NCBI GenBank assembly: GCA_944325555.1
Contig: CALVAN010000004.1
Span: forward strand, 1 to 64,000
DNA from: Candidatus Gastranaerophilales bacterium
Lineage (GTDB): Bacteria > Cyanobacteriota > Vampirovibrionia > Gastranaerophilales > Gastranaerophilaceae
Reading direction: 5' to 3'
Length of the DNA stretch: 64,000 nt
Shown piece after piece: positions 17,702-26,762 of this stretch; position 1 is the first letter of the stretch, and every line of letters begins with the position of its first letter. Both the position numbers and the translations under genes were made by a program. The notes under the pieces are model-generated. The model was given only the letters and a program-made list of their open reading frames with translations. It ran no database searches and was not told where the DNA came from.

Positions 17702-19471
17702 TTATTTTATATAAGGTCTTACGTATTCAAGAATTTTTTCAACAGCTTCTTCAGGCTTAAACTTAAATACTTCGCCTGTTTCTCTTACCTTAAATTCCAC
17801 AAAACCTTCGTTGATTGTTTTACCTACGGTGATTCTGAACGGAAAACCGATTAAATCAGCGTCTTTAAACTTAACACCGGCTCTTTCATCTCTGTCATCA
17901 AGCACAGCTTCAACTTTTGCGGCAAGAAGTTTTTCATAGATTTCATCAGCAACCTTCATCTGCAATTCGTCCTGAATATTTACGGGAACGATATCAACAT
18001 GATAAGGCGCAATCGCAACAGGCCATTTAATACCCCATTCATCATGGTGACGCTCAACCGCAGCGGCAGCCGTTCTTGAAATACCTATACCGTAACAACC
18101 CATAATAAACGGCTGTGTTTTGCCGTTTTCGTCAAGATAAACAGCGTTCATTGCTTTAGAATATTTTGTCCCGAGCTGGAAGATATTACCAACTTCAATA
18201 CCTTTTGTTACATACAAAGGCTCGCCGCAATCAGGACATTTTTCACCTGCTTCAACAAGTCTGATATCTGCAAATATCGGTGTATTCAAATCTGACCAGT
18301 TAACACCGGTAAAATGTTTGTCTGTTTCATTTGCACCAATAACAAAGTTTTTCATCTCCTGAGCGGTTAAATCGGCAACAACCGTAATTTTTTCGCCCTC
18401 ATATTCTTCGGGAATTTTTACCTGTTCAATGTCTTTTGGTCCGACAAAACCTTTGCTTGCACCAAAAATCGCCTCAAGCTCGGCAGGTGCTGCGCTTCTG
18501 ATTTCGTTTGCACCAACGGCATTCATGACTTTTGTTTCTTCAAAAGTCTTATCTGCTCTGATTAAAGCCATAACAATTCTGTTATCCGCAACATAAATCA
18601 TTGATTTTAAAATAACCGTTGCAGGAACCTTTAAAAAGGCTGCAAGTTCTTCGATAGTAGTTGTATTCGGGGTATCAACTTTTTTAAATTCATTAAAACC
18701 GAATTTTGCCCCGTCGACTTCTGCTGCCTCAAGCACTGAAACTGCGTGGTTTGCGTTAGCTGCATAACCGCAGTTTTTGTTTTTACAGAAGAATACGTCG
18801 TTTTCGCCTGCGTTGTTTTCATTGTCATCAATTAAAACCATATATTCATGCGATACAGCCCCGCCGATAGCTCCTGAATCAGACTGTACGGCTTTTGTTT
18901 CCAAACCGCAGCGCTCAAAAATTTTGTAATAAGCTTTTGCCATATCGGCATAAGATTTTTCAAGCCCTTCCTGAGAAGAATCAAAACTGTAAGCGTCTTT
19001 CATAATAAATTCACGTCCTCTTAAAAGACCGTAGCGAGGGCGAACCTCATCACGGAATTTGGACTGGATTTGATACAAATTAACAGGCAGTTGTTTGTAG
19101 GATTTAATTCCTTCTCTTGCAACAGCTGTTATAACCTCTTCGTGAGTAGGTCCAAGGCACATTCCCCGTCCGTGACGGTCTTTAAGACGCATAAGTTCTT
19201 TGCCGTAAACGTTCCATCTGCCAGATTCCTGCCAGAGTTCTTCGGGTTGAACAAACGGCATAAGCATTTCCTGTGCGCCTGCTGCGTCCATTTCTTCTCT
19301 TACAATGTTTTCAACTTTTTTTAAAACTCGCCACATCAAAGGCATATAGTTGTAAACGCCCTGGGCCAATTTTCTTATATAACCTGCTCTAACAAGCAGT
19401 TTGTGGCTTATAACTTCTGCATCAGAAGGATATTCTCTAAGTGTTTGTACAAACAATTTTGACATTTTCAT
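17702..19471 (-). CDS. proS: Prolyl-tRNA synthetase (bacterial type with editing insert)
   Basis: 589 residues; class II motif 2 is around residue 135-160 (FRDEVRPRYGLLRGREFIMKD, shown here only as FRDEVRPRYGLLRGREF) and motif 3 is GCYGIGISRTAAAAVE near residue 450. Residues about 230-390 form the YbaK-like INS editing domain that removes Ala from tRNAPro. The C-terminal anticodon-binding domain contains VDIVPVN and VLDDRDERAGVKF. AAAGGA about 10 nt upstream supports ATG 19471. Confidence 0.96.
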   Translation of the reverse strand: MKMSKLFVQTLREYPSDAEVISHKLLVRAGYIRKLAQGVYNYMPLMWRVLKKVENIVREEMDAAGAQEMLMPFVQPEELWQESGRWNVYGKELMRLKDRHGRGMCLGPTHEEVITAVAREGIKSYKQLPVNLYQIQSKFRDEVRPRYGLLRGREFIMKDAYSFDSSQEGLEKSYADMAKAYYKIFERCGLETKAVQSDSGAIGGAVSHEYMVLIDDNENNAGENDVFFCKNKNCGYAANANHAVSVLEAAEVDGAKFGFNEFKKVDTPNTTTIEELAAFLKVPATVILKSMIYVADNRIVMALIRADKTFEETKVMNAVGANEIRSAAPAELEAIFGASKGFVGPKDIEQVKIPEEYEGEKITVVADLTAQEMKNFVIGANETDKHFTGVNWSDLNTPIFADIRLVEAGEKCPDCGEPLYVTKGIEVGNIFQLGTKYSKAMNAVYLDENGKTQPFIMGCYGIGISRTAAAAVERHHDEWGIKWPVAIAPYHVDIVPVNIQDELQMKVADEIYEKLLAAKVEAVLDDRDERAGVKFKDADLIGFPFRITVGKTINEGFVEFKVRETGEVFKFKPEEAVEKILEYVRPYIK

Positions 19472-19589
19472 AATATATGAATCCTTTTTATATTACATTT
19501 TCTTTAATGTTACCACAAAAGTCTTGATAATATTTTTTCAGCAGTCTAAAATCTAAATACTAATAAATCTACAGAAGGGAATGACCAAA

Positions 19590-19790
19590 ATGAAAAAAGA
19601 TATTCATCCTGAATATAAAAAAATGAAAATCAAATGCGTTTGCGGCAACGAAATCGAAACAGGTTCCGTTGAAGAAAACATCACCGTTGAAATCTGCAAC
19701 AAATGCCATCCGTTCTACACAGGCAACCAGAAAATCATGGATACTGAAGGTAGAGTTGAAAGATTCAAAAAAAGATACGAACAAAAATAG
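19590..19790 (+). CDS. rpmE: 50S ribosomal protein L31, zinc-binding type
   Basis: The 66-residue protein starts at ATG 19590 (MKKDIHPEY); GAAGGGA lies 9 nt upstream, whereas the ATG at 19581 directly abuts that site. Cysteines CVC near residue 17 and CNKC near residue 36 make this a Zn-containing (C+) L31. It bridges the ribosomal subunits. It is monocistronic and followed by a strong terminator. Confidence 0.95.
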   Translation: MKKDIHPEYKKMKIKCVCGNEIETGSVEENITVEICNKCHPFYTGNQKIMDTEGRVERFKKRYEQK

Positions 19791-19816
19791 TTGTTCAAAA
19801 ATTTTTAAAAACATTA

Positions 19817-19856
19817 AAACAGGCTGTTTTCAAAAGAGAATCGCCTGTTTTTTATA
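19817..19856 (+). terminator. Terminator of rpmE
   Basis: AAACAGGC (19817-19824) pairs with GCCTGTTT (19843-19850), followed by a T-run. Confidence 0.75.
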
Positions 19857-19870
19857 TTAATTTAATATTT

Positions 19871-20515
19871 TTAAGAATATACAATTACTTTTATATCGTG
19901 AGAGAGTTTTACCTTAACAAGTGTATTTCTCGGAATTTCAACATCATTGCCCTTTTGAACAAAAGACATTATTGCACCGTCGGCAAGCCCCATACTTGCA
20001 TACAGCAATAAATCTTTTGCGTCAGTAACATTCCCCCTCATAATGCCGTCATAAGCAACAGCCATACCCATTTTGCCGACATGATAAGCTATTCTTAACG
20101 GTCTGCTTTCGTTAACACCAACAGCAAAAGTATTGGAAGCAATCGGAATACTTTGCCCATCGGGGGTTATTATTTCATTAAAGCGCAATTCAAGTTCACC
20201 GTTTTTGTAACCTCTGCCGGCTTGTTCAACCTGTATTGCGTTGCCGTAGAGAATACTCCCCGCAGGCGCAATAACATTGCCGTCATAAATCCAATCCTCA
20301 TCAAGAGTAGCGGCAATATTATCGCCCGCTTTTAACGTAGCGGAGCTGACCGCCGATTGCATTTTTGCAACAAACGAAGTTCCCGAAGGCACGGTTATTA
20401 TGCTGAAAGCAGGCACCTGCCGTTGAGCAAAATCGTTTGCAAAAGCAAGTGTTGCGTTAAGGCAAAAACAAATAAACGTTAAAAAAATTTTTCTCATAAT
20501 ATTTTTCACAGTCAT
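19871..20515 (-). CDS. Exported beta-rich protein with VirB10/TrbI-like pattern
   Basis: 214 residues with a signal peptide (IFLTFICFCLNATLAFAN). The mature part reads PSGTSFVAKMQSAVSSATLKAG, then VIAPAGSILYGN and LRFNEIITPDGQSIPI; this order (lower bound, 'i.PaGs.l.G', 'R.i..PDG') resembles the beta-barrel domain of VirB10/TrbI conjugation proteins, but the similarity is only by eye and no secretion cluster is nearby. AAAGGA lies 9 nt before ATG 20515. The gene starts 28 bp after the stop of the EF-hand-like gene, so the two are likely one operon in the cell envelope. Confidence 0.6.
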   Translation of the reverse strand: MTVKNIMRKIFLTFICFCLNATLAFANDFAQRQVPAFSIITVPSGTSFVAKMQSAVSSATLKAGDNIAATLDEDWIYDGNVIAPAGSILYGNAIQVEQAGRGYKNGELELRFNEIITPDGQSIPIASNTFAVGVNESRPLRIAYHVGKMGMAVAYDGIMRGNVTDAKDLLLYASMGLADGAIMSFVQKGNDVEIPRNTLVKVKLSHDIKVIVYS

Positions 20516-20543
20516 TGCAGATATCCTTTATTTTTTGTGAAAG

Positions 20544-21209
20544 TTAAAACAAGTTTTTTAAGTGTTCGCTTTCACTGAAAGTAACCAGCCCCACAATCAT
20601 CCTGCCGTCGTTTAAATAAACGTTAAAATGCCCGAACACACCGTCCGGTGTATAGTTGGCTAATTTTCTGAGTTTTTTAATATCGATATAGTTAATTTTA
20701 TTCAGGTCAAAATCTTTTTCCGTGTTTTTAACAAGCAGTTTGCCATCCTGTCCGACCGCCGCCAGTCTTACATTATTATTTTTTAATTCTGCAGGTGTAA
20801 GTTTTGTATCGGCATTTTGATTCAATGCCACAAGCGAAGAAAAAAGAAGCTCCGGTGTATCATAAAAGCCGAGTATATCCTGCTCATTATATACGCCGTC
20901 TTTGTTGTCCTTCAGCATTACATACTGCACTCCGTCAATTTTTATAACAAACGGATCAGATACAGCGGCAACTTCTGTCAAAGACATTGTTTCAATCTCA
21001 TATTGTTGAGGGGGAAGAAGAAGATAATCCGTATTACCTTTGCTGAACGTAGCTCCCTCAAGCAGGGTGCCAGTTGCCTCACCCGTTAAAAAGTCATATT
21101 CTGGTACCGCCTGTTGCAGTGTAAACATCCGTTCTTGCGCCTGCGCTGTATTTAAACCGAGTGAAAAAAACATTAAAAATACAAAAGTTAAAAATCTTTT
21201 CATACGCAT
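20544..21209 (-). CDS. Exported protein with two EF-hand/dockerin-like loops
   Basis: 221 residues with a signal peptide ending near NTAQAQ. Two Asp/Asn-rich loops stand about 40 residues apart: DNKDGVYNEQDILGF and NQNADTKLTPAEL. Both fit the calcium-loop pattern D/N-x-N-x-D/G...E/D of EF-hands. The C-terminus (HFNVYLNDGRMIVGLVTF) is beta-rich. I do not recognise a family. It likely acts in the periplasm or outer surface, perhaps binding Ca2+, with the protein encoded 28 bp downstream. Confidence 0.6.
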   Translation of the reverse strand: MRMKRFLTFVFLMFFSLGLNTAQAQERMFTLQQAVPEYDFLTGEATGTLLEGATFSKGNTDYLLLPPQQYEIETMSLTEVAAVSDPFVIKIDGVQYVMLKDNKDGVYNEQDILGFYDTPELLFSSLVALNQNADTKLTPAELKNNNVRLAAVGQDGKLLVKNTEKDFDLNKINYIDIKKLRKLANYTPDGVFGHFNVYLNDGRMIVGLVTFSESEHLKNLF

Positions 21210-21422
21210 ATATCCTTTCTTAGGGGTGTTATTATGTATCGGATTTGAAATAGGAAAGCAAACAGGAATAAAATTTGTATAAATGTGAGGCTTAAAATTC
21301 AGTCATAACCATTGCGTATATTAAAAAGCCTGTTTTTTGACAATATGAAGTATATTAACCGAATGCAGTCTTTATTTCTTAATTACTATAACGAATAAAA
21401 TAAAAAAATGTTCAAAAAAAAA

Positions 21423-21456
21423 ACACCCCTAAAAATTTTAAGGGTGTTTTTTTATT
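21423..21456 (-). terminator. Bidirectional terminator after the S41 protease gene
   Basis: AACACCC...GGGTGTT stem at 21422-21449 with A/T runs on both sides; on the minus strand it follows the protease stop by about 20 nt. Confidence 0.75.
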
Positions 21457-21469
21457 TTGTATTTAATTA

Positions 21470-22699
21470 TTATTTAGAACAAACAGTTTGGTTTTTAATC
21501 ATTTGCACAAGAAGTTCGTTAGCTTTTTGCAGCTGAACATCGTTTTTGGTTTTAATATCTTCTTCAGTCAATTCAACCGTAACATCAGGTGCAATACCTT
21601 TTTTGTTAATATCAGTTCCGTTAGGTGTCAAATATTTTTGGATTGTAATATTTGCACCGGAACCGCCCATGAGTTTGTTAACCTCTTGTACGAGTCCTTT
21701 ACCGAAGGTATTTTCACCAACCAGCAAAGCACGTTTGTTATCCTTCATCGCACCCGAGAAAATTTCGCTTGCGGAAGCGCTGCCCTTATTTATAAGAATA
21801 ACGATAGGTTTGTCAGTAACGTATTTTCTGGTTGCTCTGGTTGTTTCTTTATAACCGTCCCTGTCAACGGTGCTTACGATAATACCGCCGTCAAGGAACA
21901 TGTCGGAAATAAGGATTGCATTGCTTAACAATCCGCCGGGGTTTGAGCGAAGGTCAATAATATAACCTTTTTTATCTTTATAATAATTCAAGGCATTTTC
22001 AAATTCGGTAGTCGCATTTTTGCTGATAAAAGAGCTGAGTCTGATATATCCTACGCTGTTATCGAGTTTTGCTTTTTCCGGAACTTTTGTGGAAACCGAT
22101 TTAATTTCTATTTCCGCACGTTTAATTTTATATTCTTTATTTGGTTGATTTTTTCTTTTAATCAAAAGGGTTACGTAGGTGCCTTCTTCACCTCTGATTC
22201 TGTCGGCGGCCTTATCTATAGTAATACCTTTTGTGGATTTACCGTCAATTTCAAGGATTTCGTCCTCGGCAAGCAGTCCTGCTTTTTCTCCGGGGGTATC
22301 TTCTATAGGTGCAATGATAAGAAGCTTGCCGTCCCTAAGACCTATCTGCACACCGATACCTTTTAAAGAACCTTTAATAGAGCTTGTTTCTTCTTCAAAC
22401 TCTTTTGGGTCGAGAAATTTTGTATAAGGGTCATTCAAACTTGCGAGCATGGTTTGTATTGCTACATAAGCATCTTCATCAGTTTTTATAACCTTATCAT
22501 ATTTACATTTCCAACGTTTCCAGTCCTGCTGGTTGTTGGTATGGTCAACATATTTTGAGTTAACAAGTTTCCAAACCTGATCATAAAGCTGCTGCGGAGA
22601 TGACGCAAAAACACCGGAAGAATTTGTCAGTGTTCCGGCAACAATAACCATTAATAATGTCAACGCAGTAAGCCAGTATTTTTTCAAAATATTTTTCAA
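21470..22699 (-). CDS. S41-family C-terminal processing protease
   Basis: 409 residues: an N-terminal signal/anchor (YWLTALTLLMVIVAGTLT), a PDZ domain around residues 95-190 (GIGVQIGLRDGKLLI, AGLLAEDEILEIDG), and a protease domain with the catalytic Ser in KGSASASEIFSGA and Lys in GENTFGKGLVQ near residue 335. Such CtpA/Prc-like enzymes trim C-termini of exported proteins. In Cyanobacteria CtpA matures photosystem II D1; here, without photosynthesis genes, the target must differ. Monocistronic, with a strong terminator. Confidence 0.92.
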   Translation of the reverse strand: MKNILKKYWLTALTLLMVIVAGTLTNSSGVFASSPQQLYDQVWKLVNSKYVDHTNNQQDWKRWKCKYDKVIKTDEDAYVAIQTMLASLNDPYTKFLDPKEFEEETSSIKGSLKGIGVQIGLRDGKLLIIAPIEDTPGEKAGLLAEDEILEIDGKSTKGITIDKAADRIRGEEGTYVTLLIKRKNQPNKEYKIKRAEIEIKSVSTKVPEKAKLDNSVGYIRLSSFISKNATTEFENALNYYKDKKGYIIDLRSNPGGLLSNAILISDMFLDGGIIVSTVDRDGYKETTRATRKYVTDKPIVILINKGSASASEIFSGAMKDNKRALLVGENTFGKGLVQEVNKLMGGSGANITIQKYLTPNGTDINKKGIAPDVTVELTEEDIKTKNDVQLQKANELLVQMIKNQTVCSK

Positions 22700-22968
22700 A
22701 ACATATACCTCGTGTTTTCTAAGTAAAGGATTTTTCCCGACTTTTTATAAAATATAATATCATAAAGCACCGATTTTGTGGTATCGGATACAAGGAGCAA
22801 TTTTCAACAAAAATTATAGTAATTTAATATACTAGACATTAGTTTTATAAAAAAGTTGCAAGTGGTTTTAGTTTTTTATTTTGGAAAAATTCGCAATGAT
22901 AAAAATTATCCTGCGGATTTTATGCTAATAAAATAAAAAATTATATTCAACTTATTTAAAACTGTCTG

Positions 22969-23657
22969 CTATTTTTTATTAGGCGGAAATTTTTTGTTAG
23001 CAATAATATATCCCGTACGGTTTAAATCGTTCTTTGAAAAATCAAAATCACCTGCAGCCACAGATGTATTTTCCGTCATATTAAAACCGCACGGAAGCAG
23101 TCCTTTTCCCTTAAATAAATAAAAACCGAATACATCAATACCTGATTTATTTGGTCCTTTAAATCCGTTTATATCTACAACAAAACGCCCCATATACAGT
23201 TTTGCATCATCTCCGGTATAGCAATAACCTTTATGAACAGAAAATGCAGACTTATTAAAACTGTATAACATGCCATCAGCAGTCACCATTCGATATTCCC
23301 CCTGCCGCCAAGAGAATAATTTGCATCATTTTTACCATTACTTTGTTTAACGTAATAATTATACCAGCAGCCGTTTTTATTCTTGCCGCAATCTTCAACC
23401 ACATTCATTTGAGCAACCAAGCCTTTCCAAAAATCATCAGGATTATTCCACTTGGTGCCGAATCCTATAGGACCATAATCAACCTTCATTCTGTTTATTG
23501 CCTGACTCAATACAGAATAGGATTTTAAACATCCCGATACAAAATGATTGTACTGGATATTTTGATTTAATGACGGTAGCGTCATTGCCGCTATTACACC
23601 AATAATCATCAATGTGACAAGAACCTCTGCCAGGGTAAAAGCTTTATATGTTTTCAT
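22969..23657 (-). pseudogene. Type IV prepilin-like gene interrupted by a frameshift
   Basis: ATG 23657 opens MKTYKAFTLAEVLVTLMIIGVIAAMTLPSL (given as KAFTLAEVLVTLMIIGVIAA), a prepilin leader with class III cleavage site before FTLAEV. This frame stops at 23283 after GGRGNIEW. The adjacent frame continues with TADGMLYSF, VDINGFKGPN and DVFGFYLF to 22969, which is the usual C-terminal part of such pseudopilins. The break falls at or near a run of five G on the minus strand (23298-23302). One added or missing base there would restore a single protein of about 229 residues. It may be a sequencing error, a real pseudogene, or a slippage switch. Confidence 0.7.
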
Positions 23658-23720
23658 TTTTATGTCGTCCCCCAATGTCGTTATCAACAATATTAAAACA
23701 GTTTTAAAAAGAACGGGCAT

Positions 23721-24275
23721 AACCGACCGTCACTTATCTTATAGAAGAGCTTATCGGACTTGAGTTTTCAGGTCAAGAGTCCATGCTTAATATTTGGTTA
23801 CAATTCTGTTTTTGTGTAATGCAAAGCGTCCGCTTTAGCCGGTAGACTAAAGTCTACCCTACTTCGCTTAGCCTGCCTCTATCTCGAATTGCACTTCGTA
23901 AGGACAGGTTCACAATTTTCACTTCGTTCAAATGTTCACTTTGTCACATTTAGTCAATTCCCGACAGAGTTCTTTCCAAAGAATGGGTGGAACATAAAGC
24001 AATAATCTTTGTTTTTATTTTTTATGTTCATTTCTTTTCTTTTGTATCTTGCAGGCAAAAGAAAAGAAACGAACCAAAGAAAAGAAAACCGGCGCTTATC
24101 AAAAGAAACAGTTAAGTGTTTTATCAGTAATTTTTCAGCGACAAGCTGCTGTAAAAATTACCTCAAAACACAACTGTTTCTAATCTAACTTCCATCAGGG
24201 CTTCGCCCCGAACCCCCTACGGCTTACAACGTAAGCCGTAATTAGTTTTTAAAAAACTTGATAAAAAGTATAAAC
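23721..24275. repeat. Repeat-rich intergenic block
   Basis: No protein gene. From left to right: GGTAGACT-AA-AGTCTACC palindrome at 23841-23858; a perfect inverted repeat TTTCTTTTCTTTTG...CAAAAGAAAAGAAA at about 24032-24070; a long imperfect inverted repeat of about 34 bp arms between about 24107 and 24181 (AGAAACAGTT...GTAATTTTT against AAAAATTAC...AACTGTTTCT); and TACGGCTTAC-AAC-GTAAGCCGTA at about 24219-24240, related to the proS terminator. The block lies between the prepilin and dnaN genes and looks like an accumulation of REP-like units. Confidence 0.7.
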
Positions 24276-25406
24276 CTATCTTATCTGAATAGGCATAATC
24301 AAGCAGAGATAATCATCCTCGCTGTCAGGTCTGAATAATGTTGCAGACAAACTTCCGCCCAAACCGATTTTAACCTTTTCGGATTCCATAATTTTTAAAG
24401 AATCAAGAACATATCTGTAATTAAAAGCAATTGTCAATTCTTCGTCAGTATATTCTGCAGAAATGGAATCCTCGCCCAATCCCGCATCGGGAGTATCGGC
24501 TTTTAAAAACAGAGTGTTTTCGCCAAAAATAAATTTAACAATATTTGTTCTTTCATTAACCATAACCGCAACTCTTTCAAGAGCGGAAATCATTTCTTCA
24601 CGTTTAACTATTGCATTTTTTTCGCAGCTTTGAGGAATAAGCTGTTTATAAGGCGGATACTCACCTTCAAGAATACGTGAGGTCATAATCATTGAAGAAG
24701 TTTTGAAAATAATTCTTGTTTTTTCAATTATCAAACACAATTTTTCATCATTTACAAAAGAAGCTATTCTTAAAAATTCCTGCAAGGTTTTTGAAGGAAT
24801 TACACAGCTTATATCTGTTTCTTTTTCGTTTGTAATTTTTTCTACAATTCTTGTCAAACGGTTTCCGTCTGTTGCTGCCATTTCAATATTTTCTTTTGAA
24901 ATTGCACAAAATACACCGCTTATTATGTTTCTGTTTTCATAATTTGCCGCAGAAAATGCAGTATATTTAATCGATTTTATAAAAGGATTTATGTCAATTT
25001 CAACGCATTCTTTATCTTTTAACTCTTCTTCGGTAATTGTTTGAGGAAATTCGTCAGCACTGATACCGATAAGTTCAAATTTAGAATTTCCGCAAATTAT
25101 ATTAACAACATTTGTTTCTGCATTCAATGAAAAAACAACCGGTTTGTTGCTTAAACGGGAAACAATTTCGGAAAGTTTTTTTGCAGGCAATGTAATTTTT
25201 CCGGGAGTTTGAACAGATGCTATAGTTTTTGTTGTTATATTAATATCTAAATCTGTTGCAGCAAAGGTAATGTAATTGTCAGAAGATGCAACAATTAAAA
25301 TGTTAGAAAGTACCGGTTGGATACCTCTTGTTATTGTTGTTTTTTCAACAATTTTTAAATTAGTAAGCAAGGATTCTTTTTCTATAGTAAATTCCATGTT
25401 TGACAT
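24276..25406 (-). CDS. dnaN: DNA polymerase III beta sliding clamp
   Basis: 376 residues from ATG 25406, chosen because AGGAG lies 6 nt upstream; the frame runs to 25430 but without a ribosome site. Three repeated clamp domains of about 125 residues each are visible, with the family ending (YLCLIMPIQIR). It forms the ring that tethers replicative polymerase to DNA. It stands alone on the minus strand downstream of a very AT-rich spacer. dnaA is not in the window. Confidence 0.94.
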   Translation of the reverse strand: MSNMEFTIEKESLLTNLKIVEKTTITRGIQPVLSNILIVASSDNYITFAATDLDINITTKTIASVQTPGKITLPAKKLSEIVSRLSNKPVVFSLNAETNVVNIICGNSKFELIGISADEFPQTITEEELKDKECVEIDINPFIKSIKYTAFSAANYENRNIISGVFCAISKENIEMAATDGNRLTRIVEKITNEKETDISCVIPSKTLQEFLRIASFVNDEKLCLIIEKTRIIFKTSSMIMTSRILEGEYPPYKQLIPQSCEKNAIVKREEMISALERVAVMVNERTNIVKFIFGENTLFLKADTPDAGLGEDSISAEYTDEELTIAFNYRYVLDSLKIMESEKVKIGLGGSLSATLFRPDSEDDYLCLIMPIQIR

Positions 25407-25430
25407 ATTTTCTCCTGACGATTTTTGCAA

Positions 25431-25848
25431 TAAATTTTTTTGTTTTTTATTTTAAATTTTCAATAAAAATTTTTTCTGAAAGTTTTTATTTTTTTTATTT
25501 ATAAATTAATTATATAAATAAATATAATAAAATAATAATAAGTAATAAAGAAATAAATTTCTGTATAAAACTATTATAAACCAAACAATAGAAACAAACA
25601 CACCTGTTCAAAACTTTGTTAAATTTTTGTAGAAAATTTTTCAATAATTTTTTAAAACTTTCAAAAATTTTTTTGTTTAATTTTTGTTTGTAGAAAACTA
25701 AAAACTTTTTGCAAAAGTTTGAACATCAAATTTGTAGTTTTGAACAGGTTTTCTACAAGTATTTTTGCGTAAAAATTCAATATTATATTATAAAAAATCG
25801 GCATGGGTAATCATGGAAACCGTTGCCATGCTTTATTTTTAACTTTAC
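25431..25848. other. Candidate replication origin (oriC) upstream of dnaN
   Basis: The first 180 bp (about 25431-25610) are almost pure A/T, as expected for an unwinding element. TTTTCTACA, one base from the TTTTCCACA DnaA box used in Cyanobacteria, occurs three times: 25628-25636 (minus), 25689-25697 (minus) and 25749-25757 (plus). CCTGTTCAAAAC at 25603-25614 is the inverse of GTTTTGAACAGG at 25737-25748, which directly abuts the third box. No protein gene is evident. In Synechococcus elongatus the origin is near dnaN, which supports the reading by analogy. Confidence 0.55.
25793..25831 (-). terminator. Probable terminator of the 99-residue gene
   Basis: GCATGG (25801-25806) pairs with CCATGC (25826-25831), and on the minus strand CGATTTTTTATA follows. 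It supports transcription of the small gene upstream. Confidence 0.5.
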
Positions 25849-26148
25849 TTAATATTTTTTGAAATCATTTGCTTTTTGTTTGTGAATCCAGCGTGCCATT
25901 TTTTGCTGTTCAAAACTCAGAGCAAAATTATACAGGCTTTCTATCAGATTTCTGCCCGAGGGTGATTTTCCTATGAACAAAAAATTTCCTGCTTTGTTTT
26001 TTGCAATATAAATTTCTTTTTGCAAAATTCTGTCAACATTTGTTTTGGCAGGTGTTTCTATTTTTAATTTTAACCATATATATAAAAGAGAAACTGAAGG
26101 TTTTTCTTCGTTTTCTTTTAAAAAATCAGAAAATTCTTTTAGTATCAT
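25849..26148 (-). CDS. Small basic protein of unknown function
   Basis: 99 residues, Lys-rich, with no signal peptide. KAGNFLFIGKSPSGRNLIE is the most distinctive stretch. There is no clear ribosome site before ATG 26148. The gene lies between a candidate origin and an isochorismatase-like gene on the same strand, with a probable terminator after it. I do not recognise the family; it could be a weakly translated or over-called gene. Confidence 0.5.
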   Translation of the reverse strand: MILKEFSDFLKENEEKPSVSLLYIWLKLKIETPAKTNVDRILQKEIYIAKNKAGNFLFIGKSPSGRNLIESLYNFALSFEQQKMARWIHKQKANDFKKY

Positions 26149-26161
26149 TTTTTGTAACTGG

Positions 26162-26200
26162 CGCCGGAAAAATTTTGGTTTTTCCGGCGTAATTTTTTTA
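26162..26200. terminator. Strong hairpin between two minus-strand genes
   Basis: CGCCGGAAAAA-TTTTGG-TTTTTCCGGCG at 26162-26189 is a perfect 11-bp stem; the T-run (26193-26199) is on the plus-strand side. It begins 9 nt beyond the stop of the isochorismatase-like gene, so it may still end that transcript or protect its 3' end. Confidence 0.5.
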
Positions 26201-26740
26201 TTTGATTAACAATTGTACTTCTTTAAAGTTTGGATGTTTTGAGGATTTTAAAAGTTCAAAAATAACCATCTCTGTTGTCATTATTTTTGCGCCTTCTTTT
26301 TCCATCAAATTTATCCCTGCTTTAAATTCATCTGTTTCTCGTGATGCACAGGCATCTTTTACGACAAAAACATTGTATCCGTTTTCTAAAAGTGCCAATG
26401 CTGTTTGAAAAACGCAGATATGTGTTTCTATACCAAAGATAAAAACATTTTTTATGTCACCGATTGTTTCTTTTACGCCTTCCGTATCGAGTGCGTTAAA
26501 ACTAGTTTTTTCAAAAAACTTTGCACTGTCAGGCAGGCAGTATTTTACCTGCGGGATTGTGGCGCCCAGTCCTTGCGGATATTGTTCGGTTAAAACTGTT
26601 TTTATGTTTAAAATTTTGGCTGTTTTTGCCAGAATTTCCGCTTTTTTGGCGGCTTTGTCTTTTCTCAGCATTGCCGTTAATTTTTCTTGTACGTCTATAA
26701 ATAAAAATGCGCAGTTTTCAGCCGTAATATTTATTGTCAT
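26198..26740 (-). CDS. Isochorismatase-family cysteine hydrolase
   Basis: 180 residues. The catalytic triad of the family is visible: Asp in FLFIDVQEKL near residue 16, Lys in FFEKTSFNAL near residue 80, and Cys in GIETHICVFQTAL near residue 109, with a cis-peptide-type turn before it. Members include nicotinamidases and YcaC-like hydrolases; the substrate cannot be set from sequence. The start has AAGGA about 6 nt upstream. Confidence 0.88.
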   Translation of the reverse strand: MTINITAENCAFLFIDVQEKLTAMLRKDKAAKKAEILAKTAKILNIKTVLTEQYPQGLGATIPQVKYCLPDSAKFFEKTSFNALDTEGVKETIGDIKNVFIFGIETHICVFQTALALLENGYNVFVVKDACASRETDEFKAGINLMEKEGAKIMTTEMVIFELLKSSKHPNFKEVQLLIK

Positions 26741-26762
26741 AAAAATCCTTTCTTTTGTATTT

